A stretch of DNA of 64,000 bases from Gordonia liuliyuniae (GCF_021739025.1 NZ_JAKKOT010000003.1:248001-312000), one strand, 5' to 3'. Positions 50,021 to 59,065 are shown, numbered from the stretch's first letter. Notes: a model not told the origin generated them from the sequence alone. Program-made: numbers and translations.

Positions 50021-51877
50021 ATGGCCGAGACCGTCGAACAGGGCGACGGCTGGAATCTGACGAGCGCGTCCGGCGCGCGGGTTCCCGACCACGTCGCCCT
50101 GCGCGCCCAGGCCAAACGAGACAAGATCGCGGCCAAGGATCTGCTGGCCCCGGTCAGCTCGGCGATCTCACTCGCCTCGATCCTCGTCGCGATGTCGGCC
50201 GTCGCCTCGGTGGTGCCGTTCATTCTCGTCGTCGAGGTCTGCAGGCAACTCCTGCGCGACGACACCGACACCGGGACCGTCACCGCTCTCGTCGTCGCCG
50301 CCTTCGCGGTCGCCGTCCTCCGCGGGCTCCTGCAGATCATCGGACTCGTCTGGACGCACCGTGTCGACGCGGGCTTCCAGCTCACGCTGCGCCGTCGTCT
50401 CGCGGCGAAGGCGAGCAGGCTGCCCCTGGGGTGGTTCAGCGCCCGGACGTCCGGCGACGTCAAACGGCTGCTGTCCGACGACGTCGAAGCGCTGCACTAT
50501 CTGATCGCCCACGTCCGGCTGGAATACGTGAATGCGATGGTGACGCCACTGGTCATCCTCGTCTACCTGTTCGTCGCCGACTGGCGGCTGGCGCTCGTCA
50601 CGCTGATCCCGGTGATCGGCTATGCGTTCGCACTGAAGGCCATGACCAGTCCGGAGTTCACCCGACTGCTCGGCGGTTTCACCGCCGGTCAGCGCGCCGT
50701 CGACAGCACGGCGGTCGAGTTCGTCGACGGCATCGCCGTCATCCGCGCGTTCGGTCAGACGCGCAAGGCGTCCGCGGCGTTCTCCGCAGCCGTCGACGGT
50801 TACGCCGACGCGCTCGACGCGTGGAAGACACCGATGACCCGGCTCCAGGCGATGGCCGACATGCTGTTGGCACCCGTCTTCTCGACGCTCGTCGTGACCG
50901 CCGCCGCCGTCGGCATGACCGCCCTCGACTGGATCGACCCGCTCGACCTCATTCCGTTCCTGCTCGTCGGCGTCGGACTGGGGGCAGGCTTCCTCGGCTT
51001 CGCGTACGCCGGGCAGTCGCTCCGCCAAGGGGCGGCCGCCGCGCGCCGGATCACCGAGCTCGAAGCACTGCCCGAACTCGCGCAGACCGCGGCGAGCTCC
51101 GATGTCGACGACGTCGCCGGGGCTGTTCGCTTCCACGACGTCACGTTCGGATACCGCGTCGACACCCCGGTGCTCCACGGCATCGATCTGACGCTCGAAC
51201 CGGGCACCGTCACCGCGCTCGTCGGCCCGAGCGGTTCCGGCAAGACGACGCTCGCGCGTCTTCTCGCGCGGTTCCACGACGTCGACGCGGGCACGATCAC
51301 GATCGACGGCCGCGACATCGCGGCCATGCCGCTCGCCGACCTGTACTCGATCGTCGGATTCGTCTTCCAGGACGTGCACCTGATCGCGGGCACCGTCGCC
51401 GACAATCTCCGTCTGGCGCGACCGGACGCGAGCCCCGCCGACCTCGAGGATGCGGCGCGGCTCGCGCAGATCCACGATCGGATCGTCGAACTCCCGCGCG
51501 GCTACGACTCGGTGATCGGCTCCGACGTGAACTTCTCCGGCGGCGAGGCGCAACGCCTGTCCATCGCGCGCACGCTGCTCGCGGACAGCCGGGTCCTGGT
51601 GCTCGACGAGGCGACCGCTTTCGCCGACCCCGAGTCGGAGGCCGCCGTGCAGGACGCACTCGCGTCGGCGATCGCCGACCGCACGGTCCTGGTGATCGCG
51701 CACCGTCTGCACACCATCACCGACGTCGACCAGATCGTGGTGCTCGACGCCGGAGCGGTCGTCGAACGCGGCGTCCACGACGCGCTGGTGGCTTCCGGTG
51801 GCCTGTACCGACGACTATGGCAGTCCAATGAGAACGCGATGGCGACTCTCGCCGACGAGCAGGAGGTCACCCGATGA
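50021..51877 (+). CDS. ABC transporter, IrtA-like half without fused SIP domain
   Basis: A 618-residue ABC exporter-fold half-transporter: six helices (about residues 45-340) then NBD. Walker A VGPSGSGKTT (about 406), signature NFSGGEAQRLS (about 507), Walker B VLVLDEATAF with switch His in IAHRLHTI. GGAG lies 9 bases before ATG 50021. Exporter-fold pairs in iron loci (IrtAB, YbtPQ) import ferric siderophores. IrtA carries an N-terminal flavin reductase domain; here that activity is a separate gene (53603-54301). It overlaps its partner by ATGA. The Walker B region ends ATAFAD rather than ATSALD, suggesting asymmetric sites. Confidence 0.87.
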   Translation: MAETVEQGDGWNLTSASGARVPDHVALRAQAKRDKIAAKDLLAPVSSAISLASILVAMSAVASVVPFILVVEVCRQLLRDDTDTGTVTALVVAAFAVAVLRGLLQIIGLVWTHRVDAGFQLTLRRRLAAKASRLPLGWFSARTSGDVKRLLSDDVEALHYLIAHVRLEYVNAMVTPLVILVYLFVADWRLALVTLIPVIGYAFALKAMTSPEFTRLLGGFTAGQRAVDSTAVEFVDGIAVIRAFGQTRKASAAFSAAVDGYADALDAWKTPMTRLQAMADMLLAPVFSTLVVTAAAVGMTALDWIDPLDLIPFLLVGVGLGAGFLGFAYAGQSLRQGAAAARRITELEALPELAQTAASSDVDDVAGAVRFHDVTFGYRVDTPVLHGIDLTLEPGTVTALVGPSGSGKTTLARLLARFHDVDAGTITIDGRDIAAMPLADLYSIVGFVFQDVHLIAGTVADNLRLARPDASPADLEDAARLAQIHDRIVELPRGYDSVIGSDVNFSGGEAQRLSIARTLLADSRVLVLDEATAFADPESEAAVQDALASAIADRTVLVIAHRLHTITDVDQIVVLDAGAVVERGVHDALVASGGLYRRLWQSNENAMATLADEQEVTR

Positions 51878-53628
51878 TCCGCAGAGCTTTCGCGCTGGTC
51901 CCGGCCGACCGGCAGCATCTGATTCCGTTTCACCTGGTGGCGACGCTGATCTACGGCGTCGCGCAGGCCGCGGCCTTCGTCCTGCTCATCCCGCTGCTCG
52001 AGTCGCTGTTCGACGGTGACACCGGTGCGGCCGGGGTGTGGCTCGCCGTGATGGCCGGCGTGGTCGTCGTCGCGGCGGTCGCAGGCTACTTCCAGTCGCT
52101 GCTCGGATTGAAACTGGGCGTCGGCATGCTCCGCGGTGTCTCGCATCGTCTCGGCGATCATCTTGCGGCCTTGCCGCTCGGCTGGTTCTCCGGCCGCACC
52201 ACCGCGTCGATCACCCGCACGGTGGTGGCGGACGTCCGCGAGATCGTCGAGTTCTTCGCCCATCTGCTCGCAGTGATGGTGACCGGCGTCGTCGTCCCGA
52301 TCGGCATCGGGATCGGCGTCCTGTTCATCGACTGGCGGCTCGGAGTCATCATGCTCGTGTCGCTGCCCGTCATGGCTGCGGTCGACACACTGGCGGGCCG
52401 CTCGTACCGGAGCGCCGACGACCGGCTGCACGCGAGTGCCGCCGAGGTGGACGCTCGTGTCCTCGAGTTCACCACCGCCCAGCCGGTCCTGCGCGCGTTC
52501 GGCGCGGTCGGCGAGCGTAACCGTGCGTTGGAGTCGGCGCTGGCCCGGCATCGTCGTGCGTCGGGCGGATTGATCGCGGCGAGCGTGCCCGGGCTGGCGG
52601 CTTTCGCGATCATCGTGCAGATCGTGTTCGTCGCGCTCGTGTACGCGGTCGCGGTGTGGGCGACCGACGGCGACTTCGCCGCCGCGACGGCGGTCGGCTT
52701 GATCGTGGTGGCGTCGCGGTTCATCGATCCGGTGTCTGCGCTCGCGCAGGTGTCGACGTCCACGCGCCGGGCGAGCGCGGCGGTCGACCGCGTCCACGAT
52801 CTGTTGGCCGCGCCCGAACTCCGAGACCCGGCGCAGAGTGCGGTGCCGGCCGAAAACTCGCTCTCGTTCGACGGCGTCTCGTTCGGGTATCAGCCCGGCG
52901 TCCGGGTGGCGCGCGACGTCTCGTTCACGGTTCCCGCGGGTACGACGACGGCGATCGTCGGGCCGAGCGGATCGGGCAAGACGACATTGCTGCGGCTCGC
53001 GGCTCGGTTCTACCCGGTGGACGGGGGAGCGGTCCGGATCGGTGGCGTCGACGTCGCCGACATGTCGTTGGAGGATCTGATGGCGCAGGTGTCGCCGGTC
53101 TTCCAAGACGTCTACCTCTTCAATCAGACTATCGAGGAGAACATTCGGATCGGTCGGCCGGACGCGTCCGACGAGGACGTCCGCCGGGCTGCGCGGGTCG
53201 CCGCCGTCGACGAGATCGTCGAACGGCTGCCGCAGGGGTGGGCCACGATGGTCGGTGAGCGCGGCGCGAACCTGTCCGGTGGTGAACGCCAGCGGGTGTC
53301 GATAGCGCGAGCGCTCCTCAAGGACGCGCCGATCGTGCTGCTCGACGAGGCGACGAGTGCGTTGGATCCGCACAACGAGGCGGTGGTGGTGCACGGCCTG
53401 CGCGAGTTGACGCAGGGCAAGACGGTCGTGGTGGTGGCCCACAAGTTGTCGACGGTCGCGCATGCCGACCAGATCGTGGTGGTCGACGACGGCACAGTGG
53501 TCGACCGCGGAACGCATGCCGAACTCGCGTCCCGGGAGGGGCGTTACGCCGACTTCGTCGCCCAGCGCGACCGTGCCCGCGGCTGGCGCCTCGCTGTCGC
53601 GCCTACTTCCAGTAGGCGCGGCCCTTGA
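51874..53628 (+). CDS. ABC transporter, IrtB-like half
   Basis: A 584-residue partner half-transporter. Six membrane helices (residues 15-300), then Walker A VGPSGSGKTT (about 365), Q-loop SPVFQDVYLFN, canonical signature LSGGERQRVS (about 470), Walker B IVLLDEATSALD and switch AHKLSTV. The NBD is fully canonical, unlike the first half. It resembles IrtB/YbtQ in an iron locus. The last 26 bases overlap the convergent SIP gene. Confidence 0.89.
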   Translation: MIRRAFALVPADRQHLIPFHLVATLIYGVAQAAAFVLLIPLLESLFDGDTGAAGVWLAVMAGVVVVAAVAGYFQSLLGLKLGVGMLRGVSHRLGDHLAALPLGWFSGRTTASITRTVVADVREIVEFFAHLLAVMVTGVVVPIGIGIGVLFIDWRLGVIMLVSLPVMAAVDTLAGRSYRSADDRLHASAAEVDARVLEFTTAQPVLRAFGAVGERNRALESALARHRRASGGLIAASVPGLAAFAIIVQIVFVALVYAVAVWATDGDFAAATAVGLIVVASRFIDPVSALAQVSTSTRRASAAVDRVHDLLAAPELRDPAQSAVPAENSLSFDGVSFGYQPGVRVARDVSFTVPAGTTTAIVGPSGSGKTTLLRLAARFYPVDGGAVRIGGVDVADMSLEDLMAQVSPVFQDVYLFNQTIEENIRIGRPDASDEDVRRAARVAAVDEIVERLPQGWATMVGERGANLSGGERQRVSIARALLKDAPIVLLDEATSALDPHNEAVVVHGLRELTQGKTVVVVAHKLSTVAHADQIVVVDDGTVVDRGTHAELASREGRYADFVAQRDRARGWRLAVAPTSSRRGP

Positions 53629-54301
53629 TCGAGGCCTTGTCGATGCCGTGGCCGCGGAGAGACTTGGTCACCGACCGGGTGGTCATCGCATCGCAGGCGA
53701 CCCACGCGAAGGCGCCGGGGGCCGGGGTGAGCTGGTCGGCGGCTTCGCGCAGGAGTTGGCCGTCGTTGACGCGCTCGACCCAGGTGACGTCGGTCGTCGG
53801 GGTCGCGCGGAGCGGGAGGCTCTGGTCGGACGGGTACTGCCATTCGATCCAGACGCGCGCGGGTACGCCGCCGATCGCGTCGAGCAGCGAATTGATCGCG
53901 GGGAGCGACGCGGTGTCGCCGAAGATCAGGTACTCGCTCGGCGTGACGGCGGGAATCTCGAACTTGGATCCCATCACGGTCGCGGCGATCTCGTCGCCGG
54001 GCTCCGCGGCGAGCGCCCACCGGGCCGCCGGGCCGTTGTGGATCGCGAACTCCATGTCGAAGGTGTCGGCGTCGGCATTCGGGTCGCACAGGGTGTAGCC
54101 GCGCTGCGCGACGTCGTCGCCGTCCGGGATCCAGAGTCGGACCCACTGGGTCGGATGGATCGGATGGTCGGCCAGCAGTCCGCCGCCGGTGAAGCCCAGA
54201 CGCACGTACTCGTCCGTGATCTTCTGCGTGGATGTCACGGTCAGGACGTAGTCGCTGCCGCCCATCGCTTTCAAGACGAGCCCGCTGAAACCTTTACCCA
54301 T
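53603..54301 (-). CDS. Siderophore-interacting FAD protein (ferric-siderophore reductase)
   Basis: A 232-residue SIP/ViuB-family flavoprotein expected to reduce ferric siderophore in the cytoplasm and release ferrous iron. The FAD motif RGYTLCDPNADADTFDMEFAIHN is visible (RGYTLCDP at about residue 67), as are GDEIAATVMGSKF and the NAD(P)H-side SEYLIFGDTASLPAI (about 120-134). ATG at 54301 abuts a weak iron box. It is homologous to the SID domain fused to mycobacterial IrtA and lies beside the IrtAB-like pair, so it probably completes that uptake system. Confidence 0.91.
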   Translation of the reverse strand: MGKGFSGLVLKAMGGSDYVLTVTSTQKITDEYVRLGFTGGGLLADHPIHPTQWVRLWIPDGDDVAQRGYTLCDPNADADTFDMEFAIHNGPAARWALAAEPGDEIAATVMGSKFEIPAVTPSEYLIFGDTASLPAINSLLDAIGGVPARVWIEWQYPSDQSLPLRATPTTDVTWVERVNDGQLLREAADQLTPAPGAFAWVACDAMTTRSVTKSLRGHGIDKASIKGRAYWK

Positions 54302-54353
54302 GAGGCCACCCTAACCTGACTTCGATCAAGATGCTAAGTTTAGGCTAGCCTCA
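54301..54353. promoter_or_regulatory. Two iron boxes in SIP / AMP-ligase divergent region
   Basis: TAAGTTTAGGCTAGCCTCA (54335-54353, 15/19 to the iron-box consensus) and, on the minus strand, TCAGGTTAGGGTGGCCTCA (54301-54319, 14/19) lie between the SIP start (54301) and the AMP-ligase start (54416). The two point to IdeR control in both directions. Confidence 0.78.
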
Positions 54354-54415
54354 TTCGGGGTCGGGCTGGGTGGCAACCCGACTTCACGCTCCCTCTCACG
54401 CAGAAAGGCTGACCG

Positions 54416-56119
54416 ATGACCACTGTCGACGATCACGCGCAGACCGCTACGATCCGGAGCCTGATTCCGGACTGGCCAGCTGACTTCGCCCAGCGCTACC
54501 GCGATCTCGGACTGTGGGAAGGCAAGACCTTCAGCACTCGCCTCGACGAGTGGGCCGACCTCTACGGGGCGTCGACGGCGGTGGTCGACGGCGACCGCCG
54601 GTTCACCTACCGCGACCTCGCGACGCGTGCGACGTGTCTCGCGCACGGCCTCCGGAACATCGGCGTCGGCCGGGGCGACGCCGTGCTCCTGCAGTTGCCG
54701 AACTCGGCCGAGTTCGTCATCGGCTGGTTCGCGTTGCAGCGTCTCGGCGCGGTGCCGGTCCACACCCAGCCCGGACACCGCCACCTCGAGGTCAGCTACC
54801 TCGCAGGCGCGACTCGGGCCGTCGCGTACATCACCACCGACGAGCTCGCCCGCTTCGACCACCGTGCGCTCGCGAGCCAGGTGGCCGACGAAGTGGAGTC
54901 CATGACCTCAGTGATCATCGCCGGTGAGCTCGGCGACCACGCCGCCGACGACCGCTTCCGTGCCTTCGACTCGCTGTACGTCGACGACGACAGGGGGCTC
55001 AACGACATGGGGCTCAACGACGGGGGCCTCAACGACGGTGGGCTGGGCGACCCGGCGGACCCGTCGGACATCGCCCTGCTCCTGCTGTCCGGCGGGACGA
55101 CGGGCATGCCCAAGCTCATCGGGCGAACGCACGACGACTACGCGTACAACTCGCGCGTCGCGGGCGACCGGAGCCGTCTCGACGCCGACAGCGTGTACCT
55201 CGCGATCCTGCCGATCGCGTTCAACTACACCTGGAACTGCCCGGGCATCCTGTCGACGTTCCGCGTCGGCGGCACCGTGGTCCTCGCACCGAACCAGGAC
55301 CCGGCGATGTGCTTCGAGCTGATCGAACGCGAGAAGGTCACCATGACCGCGATCAACCCGCAGCTCGCGCCGATGTGGCTCGACGAGCGGGAGTGGACCG
55401 AGAACGACCTCAGCTCCCTGAAGATCATCGAGATCGGTTCGGCACGTCTGGCCGACTACGAGGCCCGCCGCATCATCGACGAGTTCGATGCGACACTTCA
55501 GCAGATCCTCGGCATGTCCGAGGGGCTGTTCTGTGCGACCCACCTCGACGACGACCCGGAACTGCTCGCCACCACCCAGGGCGTCCCGGTCTCCGAGTAC
55601 GACGAGATCCGCGTGATCGACGCCGAGGGCGTCGTGGTCCCGAACGGCGAGATCGGCGAGCTGACCGTCCGCGGCCCATACACGTTGCGCGGCTACTTCG
55701 ACGCTCCGGAACAGACGGCGAAGGCGATCACCGCCGACGGCTTCTACTGCACCGGGGACCTCGTCCGCCGACTCGACAGCGGACACCTCATCGTCTCCGG
55801 CCGCATCAAGGATCAGATCAACCGCGGCGGCGAGAAGATCGCCGCGACCGAGGTCGAGGGCGCGCTGCTCGAACACCCCGACATCCGAGCGCTGGCGATC
55901 CTCGGCGAACCCGACGAGACGCTCGGCGAGCGGTCGGTGGCCTTCGTCGTCATCGACGACGGCGCCCCCGAGCTGACGCGTCGGGACCTCCAGACGTTCA
56001 CCGAGTCGGTCGGCCTGTCCGCCTATAAGGCGCCCGACGTCGTGCGGATCATCGACGAGATGCCGTTGACGCCGCTCGGCAAGATGGACAAGAACGCGCT
56101 CCGCACCCTGCTCGGCTGA
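54416..56119 (+). CDS. Aryl-acid AMP ligase, salicylate/2,3-DHB type
   Basis: A 567-residue stand-alone aryl adenylation enzyme (DhbE/MbtA/YbtE family) that activates an aryl acid and loads an aryl carrier domain, here probably the NRPS ArCP. Motifs: LLLLSGGTTGMPKL (about residue 223), PIAFNYTWNCPG (266-277), GMSEGLFCATHLDD (366-379), GRIKDQINRGGEKI (motif A8/A10 region). In DhbE the pocket Ser240 and Val337 mark DHB; the aligned residues here are Cys275 and Phe372. Cys at the Ser240 position is the salicylate-type choice. The site also differs from both prototypes. A 15-bp repeat inserts GLNDG units at residues 194-210. Confidence 0.9.
   Translation: MTTVDDHAQTATIRSLIPDWPADFAQRYRDLGLWEGKTFSTRLDEWADLYGASTAVVDGDRRFTYRDLATRATCLAHGLRNIGVGRGDAVLLQLPNSAEFVIGWFALQRLGAVPVHTQPGHRHLEVSYLAGATRAVAYITTDELARFDHRALASQVADEVESMTSVIIAGELGDHAADDRFRAFDSLYVDDDRGLNDMGLNDGGLNDGGLGDPADPSDIALLLLSGGTTGMPKLIGRTHDDYAYNSRVAGDRSRLDADSVYLAILPIAFNYTWNCPGILSTFRVGGTVVLAPNQDPAMCFELIEREKVTMTAINPQLAPMWLDEREWTENDLSSLKIIEIGSARLADYEARRIIDEFDATLQQILGMSEGLFCATHLDDDPELLATTQGVPVSEYDEIRVIDAEGVVVPNGEIGELTVRGPYTLRGYFDAPEQTAKAITADGFYCTGDLVRRLDSGHLIVSGRIKDQINRGGEKIAATEVEGALLEHPDIRALAILGEPDETLGERSVAFVVIDDGAPELTRRDLQTFTESVGLSAYKAPDVVRIIDEMPLTPLGKMDKNALRTLLG
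54995..55054 (+). repeat. 15-bp tandem repeat, 4 units, in frame
   Basis: GGGCTCAACGACATG (54995), GGGCTCAACGACGGG (55010), GGCCTCAACGACGGT (55025) and a degenerate unit to 55054 code GLND-type pentapeptides in a surface loop of the AMP ligase. Confidence 0.92.
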
Positions 56120-56126
56120 GACGCAC

Positions 56127-57611
56127 ATGGACACCCTCTCGACTTCTTCGACGGTCAGCGAACTCGCGACGATCCTCGACGCCGCCGTGGCCGACCATCC
56201 CGAACGCTGCGCGATCGCCACCGAAGCGGAGCGCATCACCTACCGTGAACTGGGGACACGGGTCGCCGATCTCGCCGGGCGCCTCCGTGAAGCGGGTATC
56301 GGCCCCGGCCGTGCCGTCGCCGTTCACGTGCCGCGTTCGCCTTCCGCGCTCATCGCGATCCACGCCGTCATCGCCACCGGAGCCGTCGTCGCACCCCTGG
56401 ACGTCACCGATCCGTCCGAACGCGTCCGCGCGCTCCTGGAGCAGGCGGGCATCTCCCATCTGCTGGTGCGCAGCGGCGAACCGTCGTCCGTCGACGTCGG
56501 GGAGGGGCTCGCCGTGGTCGCCGGCGACGCGACGCCGTCCCGCCTCGAGGGCGGCTACCTGCTGTTTACGTCGGGCAGCACCGGCGTCCCGAAGGGGGTG
56601 CTCCTCTCGGGTGAGGCCGTCGCGCACTTCGCGCGGTGGGCCGCCCGATCCGCCGGCCTGACCGTCGAGGACCGGGTGGCTGCCCAGGCCGCCCTGACCT
56701 TCGACCTCAGCACGTTCGACGTCTTCGCCACGGCGGTCGCCGGAGCGACGGCCGTCATCCTCCCGGACTGGTTGAAGCCGTTCCCGGCCGACACCGTCGA
56801 CTGGCTCGCCGAACAACGGATCACCGCCGTCTACGCGGTCCCGACCCTGATGAAGGGGATCGTCGCGGCAGGCGGACGGTCGGCGACACTGCCCGCGCTG
56901 GCGACCATCATGTTCGCGGGCGAACCGTATCCGGTGGCCGCGCTGACCGACCTTCTCGCCGCATTCCCCGACGCCCGAGTGCTCAACTGGTACGGGCCAA
57001 CCGAGACCAACGTGTGCACCGCGCAAGACGCCCGGCAGTGGCGGCCCGGGACGCCGGTGCCCATCGGCGAGGCCGTCGACGGGGTGCTCGTCGAGATCGT
57101 CGACGCCGAGCTCGTCGTCGCCGGTCCCACGTTGCTGACCGGCTACGTCGTCGACGGAGTTGTCTTCGACCCCGCCGTCGACGTCGTCTTCGGCGACGGG
57201 AAGCGCAGACGCGCCTACCGGACCGGCGACCGCGCGTACCGCGACGACGACGGCCGCCTAGTCCTCGTCGGTCGCGTCGACCGCCAGATCAAACGTCGCG
57301 GCTATCGCATCGACCTGTCCGGGATCGAGGCGATCGCCGCCGAAGCCGGTGCCACACACGGGGCGGCCGCCGTCGCCACCGGCGCCGACCAACACATCAC
57401 CCTCTTCGTCGACGTCGAAGCGACGTCGCCGACCACCGTGCTCGACACCGTCGAACACGCTCTGCGAGAACGGCTGCCGACCTATTCGCAGCCCGACCGG
57501 GTCGTCGCGCACTCCCCATTGCCGACGAACCGTCGCGGCAAGGTCGACCGGCCCCGCTTGGAAGAACTCGCAGCGGACATGCTCACCAACCAGCAGGAGA
57601 CACACTCATGA
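56127..57611 (+). CDS. Stand-alone amino acid adenylation enzyme, prolyl-AMP-ligase-like
   Basis: A 494-residue free adenylation domain. A3 LLFTSGSTGVPKG (about residues 145-157), A4 LTFDLSTFDVF (190-200), A5 NWYGPTETNVC (287-297), A7 YRTGDRAYRDDDGRLV, A10 NRRGKVDRP. My manual specificity code is DLFYMAWVCK. I recall DLLYLALVCK for the L-prolyl ligases of pyoluteorin and prodigiosin synthesis (PltF/RedM); seven of ten agree and the rest are hydrophobic. With the carrier protein (ATGA overlap) and dehydrogenase that follow, it matches the PltF-PltL-PltE order. Proline is therefore the best guess. Confidence 0.85.
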   Translation: MDTLSTSSTVSELATILDAAVADHPERCAIATEAERITYRELGTRVADLAGRLREAGIGPGRAVAVHVPRSPSALIAIHAVIATGAVVAPLDVTDPSERVRALLEQAGISHLLVRSGEPSSVDVGEGLAVVAGDATPSRLEGGYLLFTSGSTGVPKGVLLSGEAVAHFARWAARSAGLTVEDRVAAQAALTFDLSTFDVFATAVAGATAVILPDWLKPFPADTVDWLAEQRITAVYAVPTLMKGIVAAGGRSATLPALATIMFAGEPYPVAALTDLLAAFPDARVLNWYGPTETNVCTAQDARQWRPGTPVPIGEAVDGVLVEIVDAELVVAGPTLLTGYVVDGVVFDPAVDVVFGDGKRRRAYRTGDRAYRDDDGRLVLVGRVDRQIKRRGYRIDLSGIEAIAAEAGATHGAAAVATGADQHITLFVDVEATSPTTVLDTVEHALRERLPTYSQPDRVVAHSPLPTNRRGKVDRPRLEELAADMLTNQQETHS

Positions 57612-57886
57612 CGCAGGACGATCTCGGACAGCTCGCCATCGACGACGTGTGCGAGGTGGTGTCGGAGGCGATCGTCCGCAGGCACGGCAAGGCCGAGCCG
57701 ATCGATGCGGACACGCAGATGCTGATCACCGGCATGCTCGACTCGCTCACCCTCGTGAACATCGTCGCCGAACTCGAGAAGCGGCTCGGTCGGAAACTTC
57801 CCGAAGACATGGTCGTCGCCCGCAACTTCCGCACGCCGACCACGCTGCACACCGCGGTGACCGCCGTGCTCGCGGAGCGCGTCTGA
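57608..57886 (+). CDS. Discrete peptidyl/acyl carrier protein
   Basis: A 92-residue carrier protein; the phosphopantetheine Ser is in TGMLDSLTLVNIV (about residue 46). Flanked by overlaps with the adenylation gene (ATGA) and the dehydrogenase gene (TGATG), so it is probably loaded by the first and acted on by the second, as PltL is. It could also serve the acyl-AMP ligase at 61030, like MbtL with MbtM. Confidence 0.88.
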   Translation: MTQDDLGQLAIDDVCEVVSEAIVRRHGKAEPIDADTQMLITGMLDSLTLVNIVAELEKRLGRKLPEDMVVARNFRTPTTLHTAVTAVLAERV

Positions 57887-59064
57887 TGACGGCGGTGCCC
57901 CGTCTAGCCGCTGTGCCCCCAGCCGCTGTGCCCCCAGCCGATGTACCTGCAGCTGTAGAGGCGGAGGCCGCCGACATCGCCGCGGCCTTGGCCGACATGA
58001 GCTTCCGGGACGCGTGGCGCGCCCTGCTGGCCCTCCCGTCGGTCTCGGCTGTCATGGCCGACTCGCTGCGCGGTGCGACCGGCGACGGCGTCGTCACCAA
58101 CGCGGTCGCGGTGATCGAAGGGCTCGGCCGCGCAGGCGTTCCCGCAGGCCTCTGCTATGCGTTCACCTCGCAGATCTTCGGCATCCAGTGGCCGCTGGCG
58201 TCCTCGGCGCGCAACCCGCTCGCTCCCTACGTCGACGGTCTCATCGACGGCTCGCTCGTCCTGTGCCACGCGCTCACCGAAGAGACCGGCGGCTCCGACC
58301 CGCTGTCCATGCGGACCGCGGCCACCGTCACCGACAGCGGGTACCGGCTCGACGGCCGCAAGGCGTATGTGACCGCCGCGCCCGAAGCAGATCTGATCCT
58401 GACGTTCGCGCGCACCGACGAGGCGCGTCACCCGTTCGCGCTGAGCGCGTTCCTGATCCCCGCGAGTCGAGCGGGCGTCGTCCGTTCCGAGCCGTTCGCC
58501 AAGGTCGCGCTCACCGAAGTGCCGATGGGTGCCGTCGACTTCGACGGGGTCGCCGTGGCCGATGCTGACCTGGTGGCTGCGGAAGGATCAGGGCTCGCCT
58601 TCCTGTCGAGCACGACGACGTGGGAGCGCGCATTGCTGATGAGTTACGCACTCGGCGGCCTGCACGCCACGATCGAACGGGTCGTCGGGTGGCTGCGTGA
58701 TCGGGAACAGTTCGGCCGGAGTCTCGGCTCGAACCCGCTCGTCGCGTCGCGCGTCTCGGACCTCGCGACCATCCGCTACCGCGTCCGCGCCCTCGTGTAC
58801 GACATGGCTCGCCGCATCGACGAGGGTTCCACCCCGCTGAGCGCACTGTCGACGGACGCGGCACAGGTCAAGATCTCCTGCGCGCAGGACCTGCTCGCGT
58901 TCGAGACGGCTGCCGCGCCGCTGTTCGGCGCACGCTCGGTGATCGCCGACTCGGGATACGGAATCAACATGACGAGTGCGATCGCGGCATCCATCTATGC
59001 GGGCACCAACGACCTGTTGCGGGTGTCCATCGCCCGTGACCTCGGACTTCCGGTGGAGAACTGA
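57886..59064 (+). CDS. Acyl-CoA dehydrogenase-family, prolyl-carrier dehydrogenase-like
   Basis: A 392-residue FAD enzyme. LTEETGGSDPLSMR (about residues 133-146) is the flavin/substrate loop. In place of the MCAD-type C-terminal Glu it has SIYAGTNDLLRVSIARDLGL, as in isovaleryl-CoA and prolyl-carrier dehydrogenases. A Glu in TTWERALLMSYALG (about residue 248) sits where isovaleryl-CoA dehydrogenase keeps its base. The WERA and ARDLGL-type endings resemble PltE/RedW as I recall them. Next to the prolyl-type ligase and carrier, it would oxidise prolyl-S-carrier to a pyrrole-2-carboxyl thioester. The first 25 residues are a Pro/Ala repeat. Confidence 0.83.
   Translation: MTAVPRLAAVPPAAVPPADVPAAVEAEAADIAAALADMSFRDAWRALLALPSVSAVMADSLRGATGDGVVTNAVAVIEGLGRAGVPAGLCYAFTSQIFGIQWPLASSARNPLAPYVDGLIDGSLVLCHALTEETGGSDPLSMRTAATVTDSGYRLDGRKAYVTAAPEADLILTFARTDEARHPFALSAFLIPASRAGVVRSEPFAKVALTEVPMGAVDFDGVAVADADLVAAEGSGLAFLSSTTTWERALLMSYALGGLHATIERVVGWLRDREQFGRSLGSNPLVASRVSDLATIRYRVRALVYDMARRIDEGSTPLSALSTDAAQVKISCAQDLLAFETAAAPLFGARSVIADSGYGINMTSAIAASIYAGTNDLLRVSIARDLGLPVEN
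57907..57951 (+). repeat. 15-bp tandem repeat, 3 units, in frame
   Basis: GCCGCTGTGCCCCCA is exactly duplicated (57907-57921, 57922-57936), with a third degenerate unit to 57951, coding AVPPA steps near the N-terminus of the dehydrogenase. Confidence 0.93.
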
Positions 59065-59065
59065 C

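Noticed and set aside
51502-53517. Long antisense frame across the two ABC transporter genes
   Set aside because: The plus strand encodes complete Walker and signature motifs; the antisense product is His/Arg/Asp-rich with no recognisable family.
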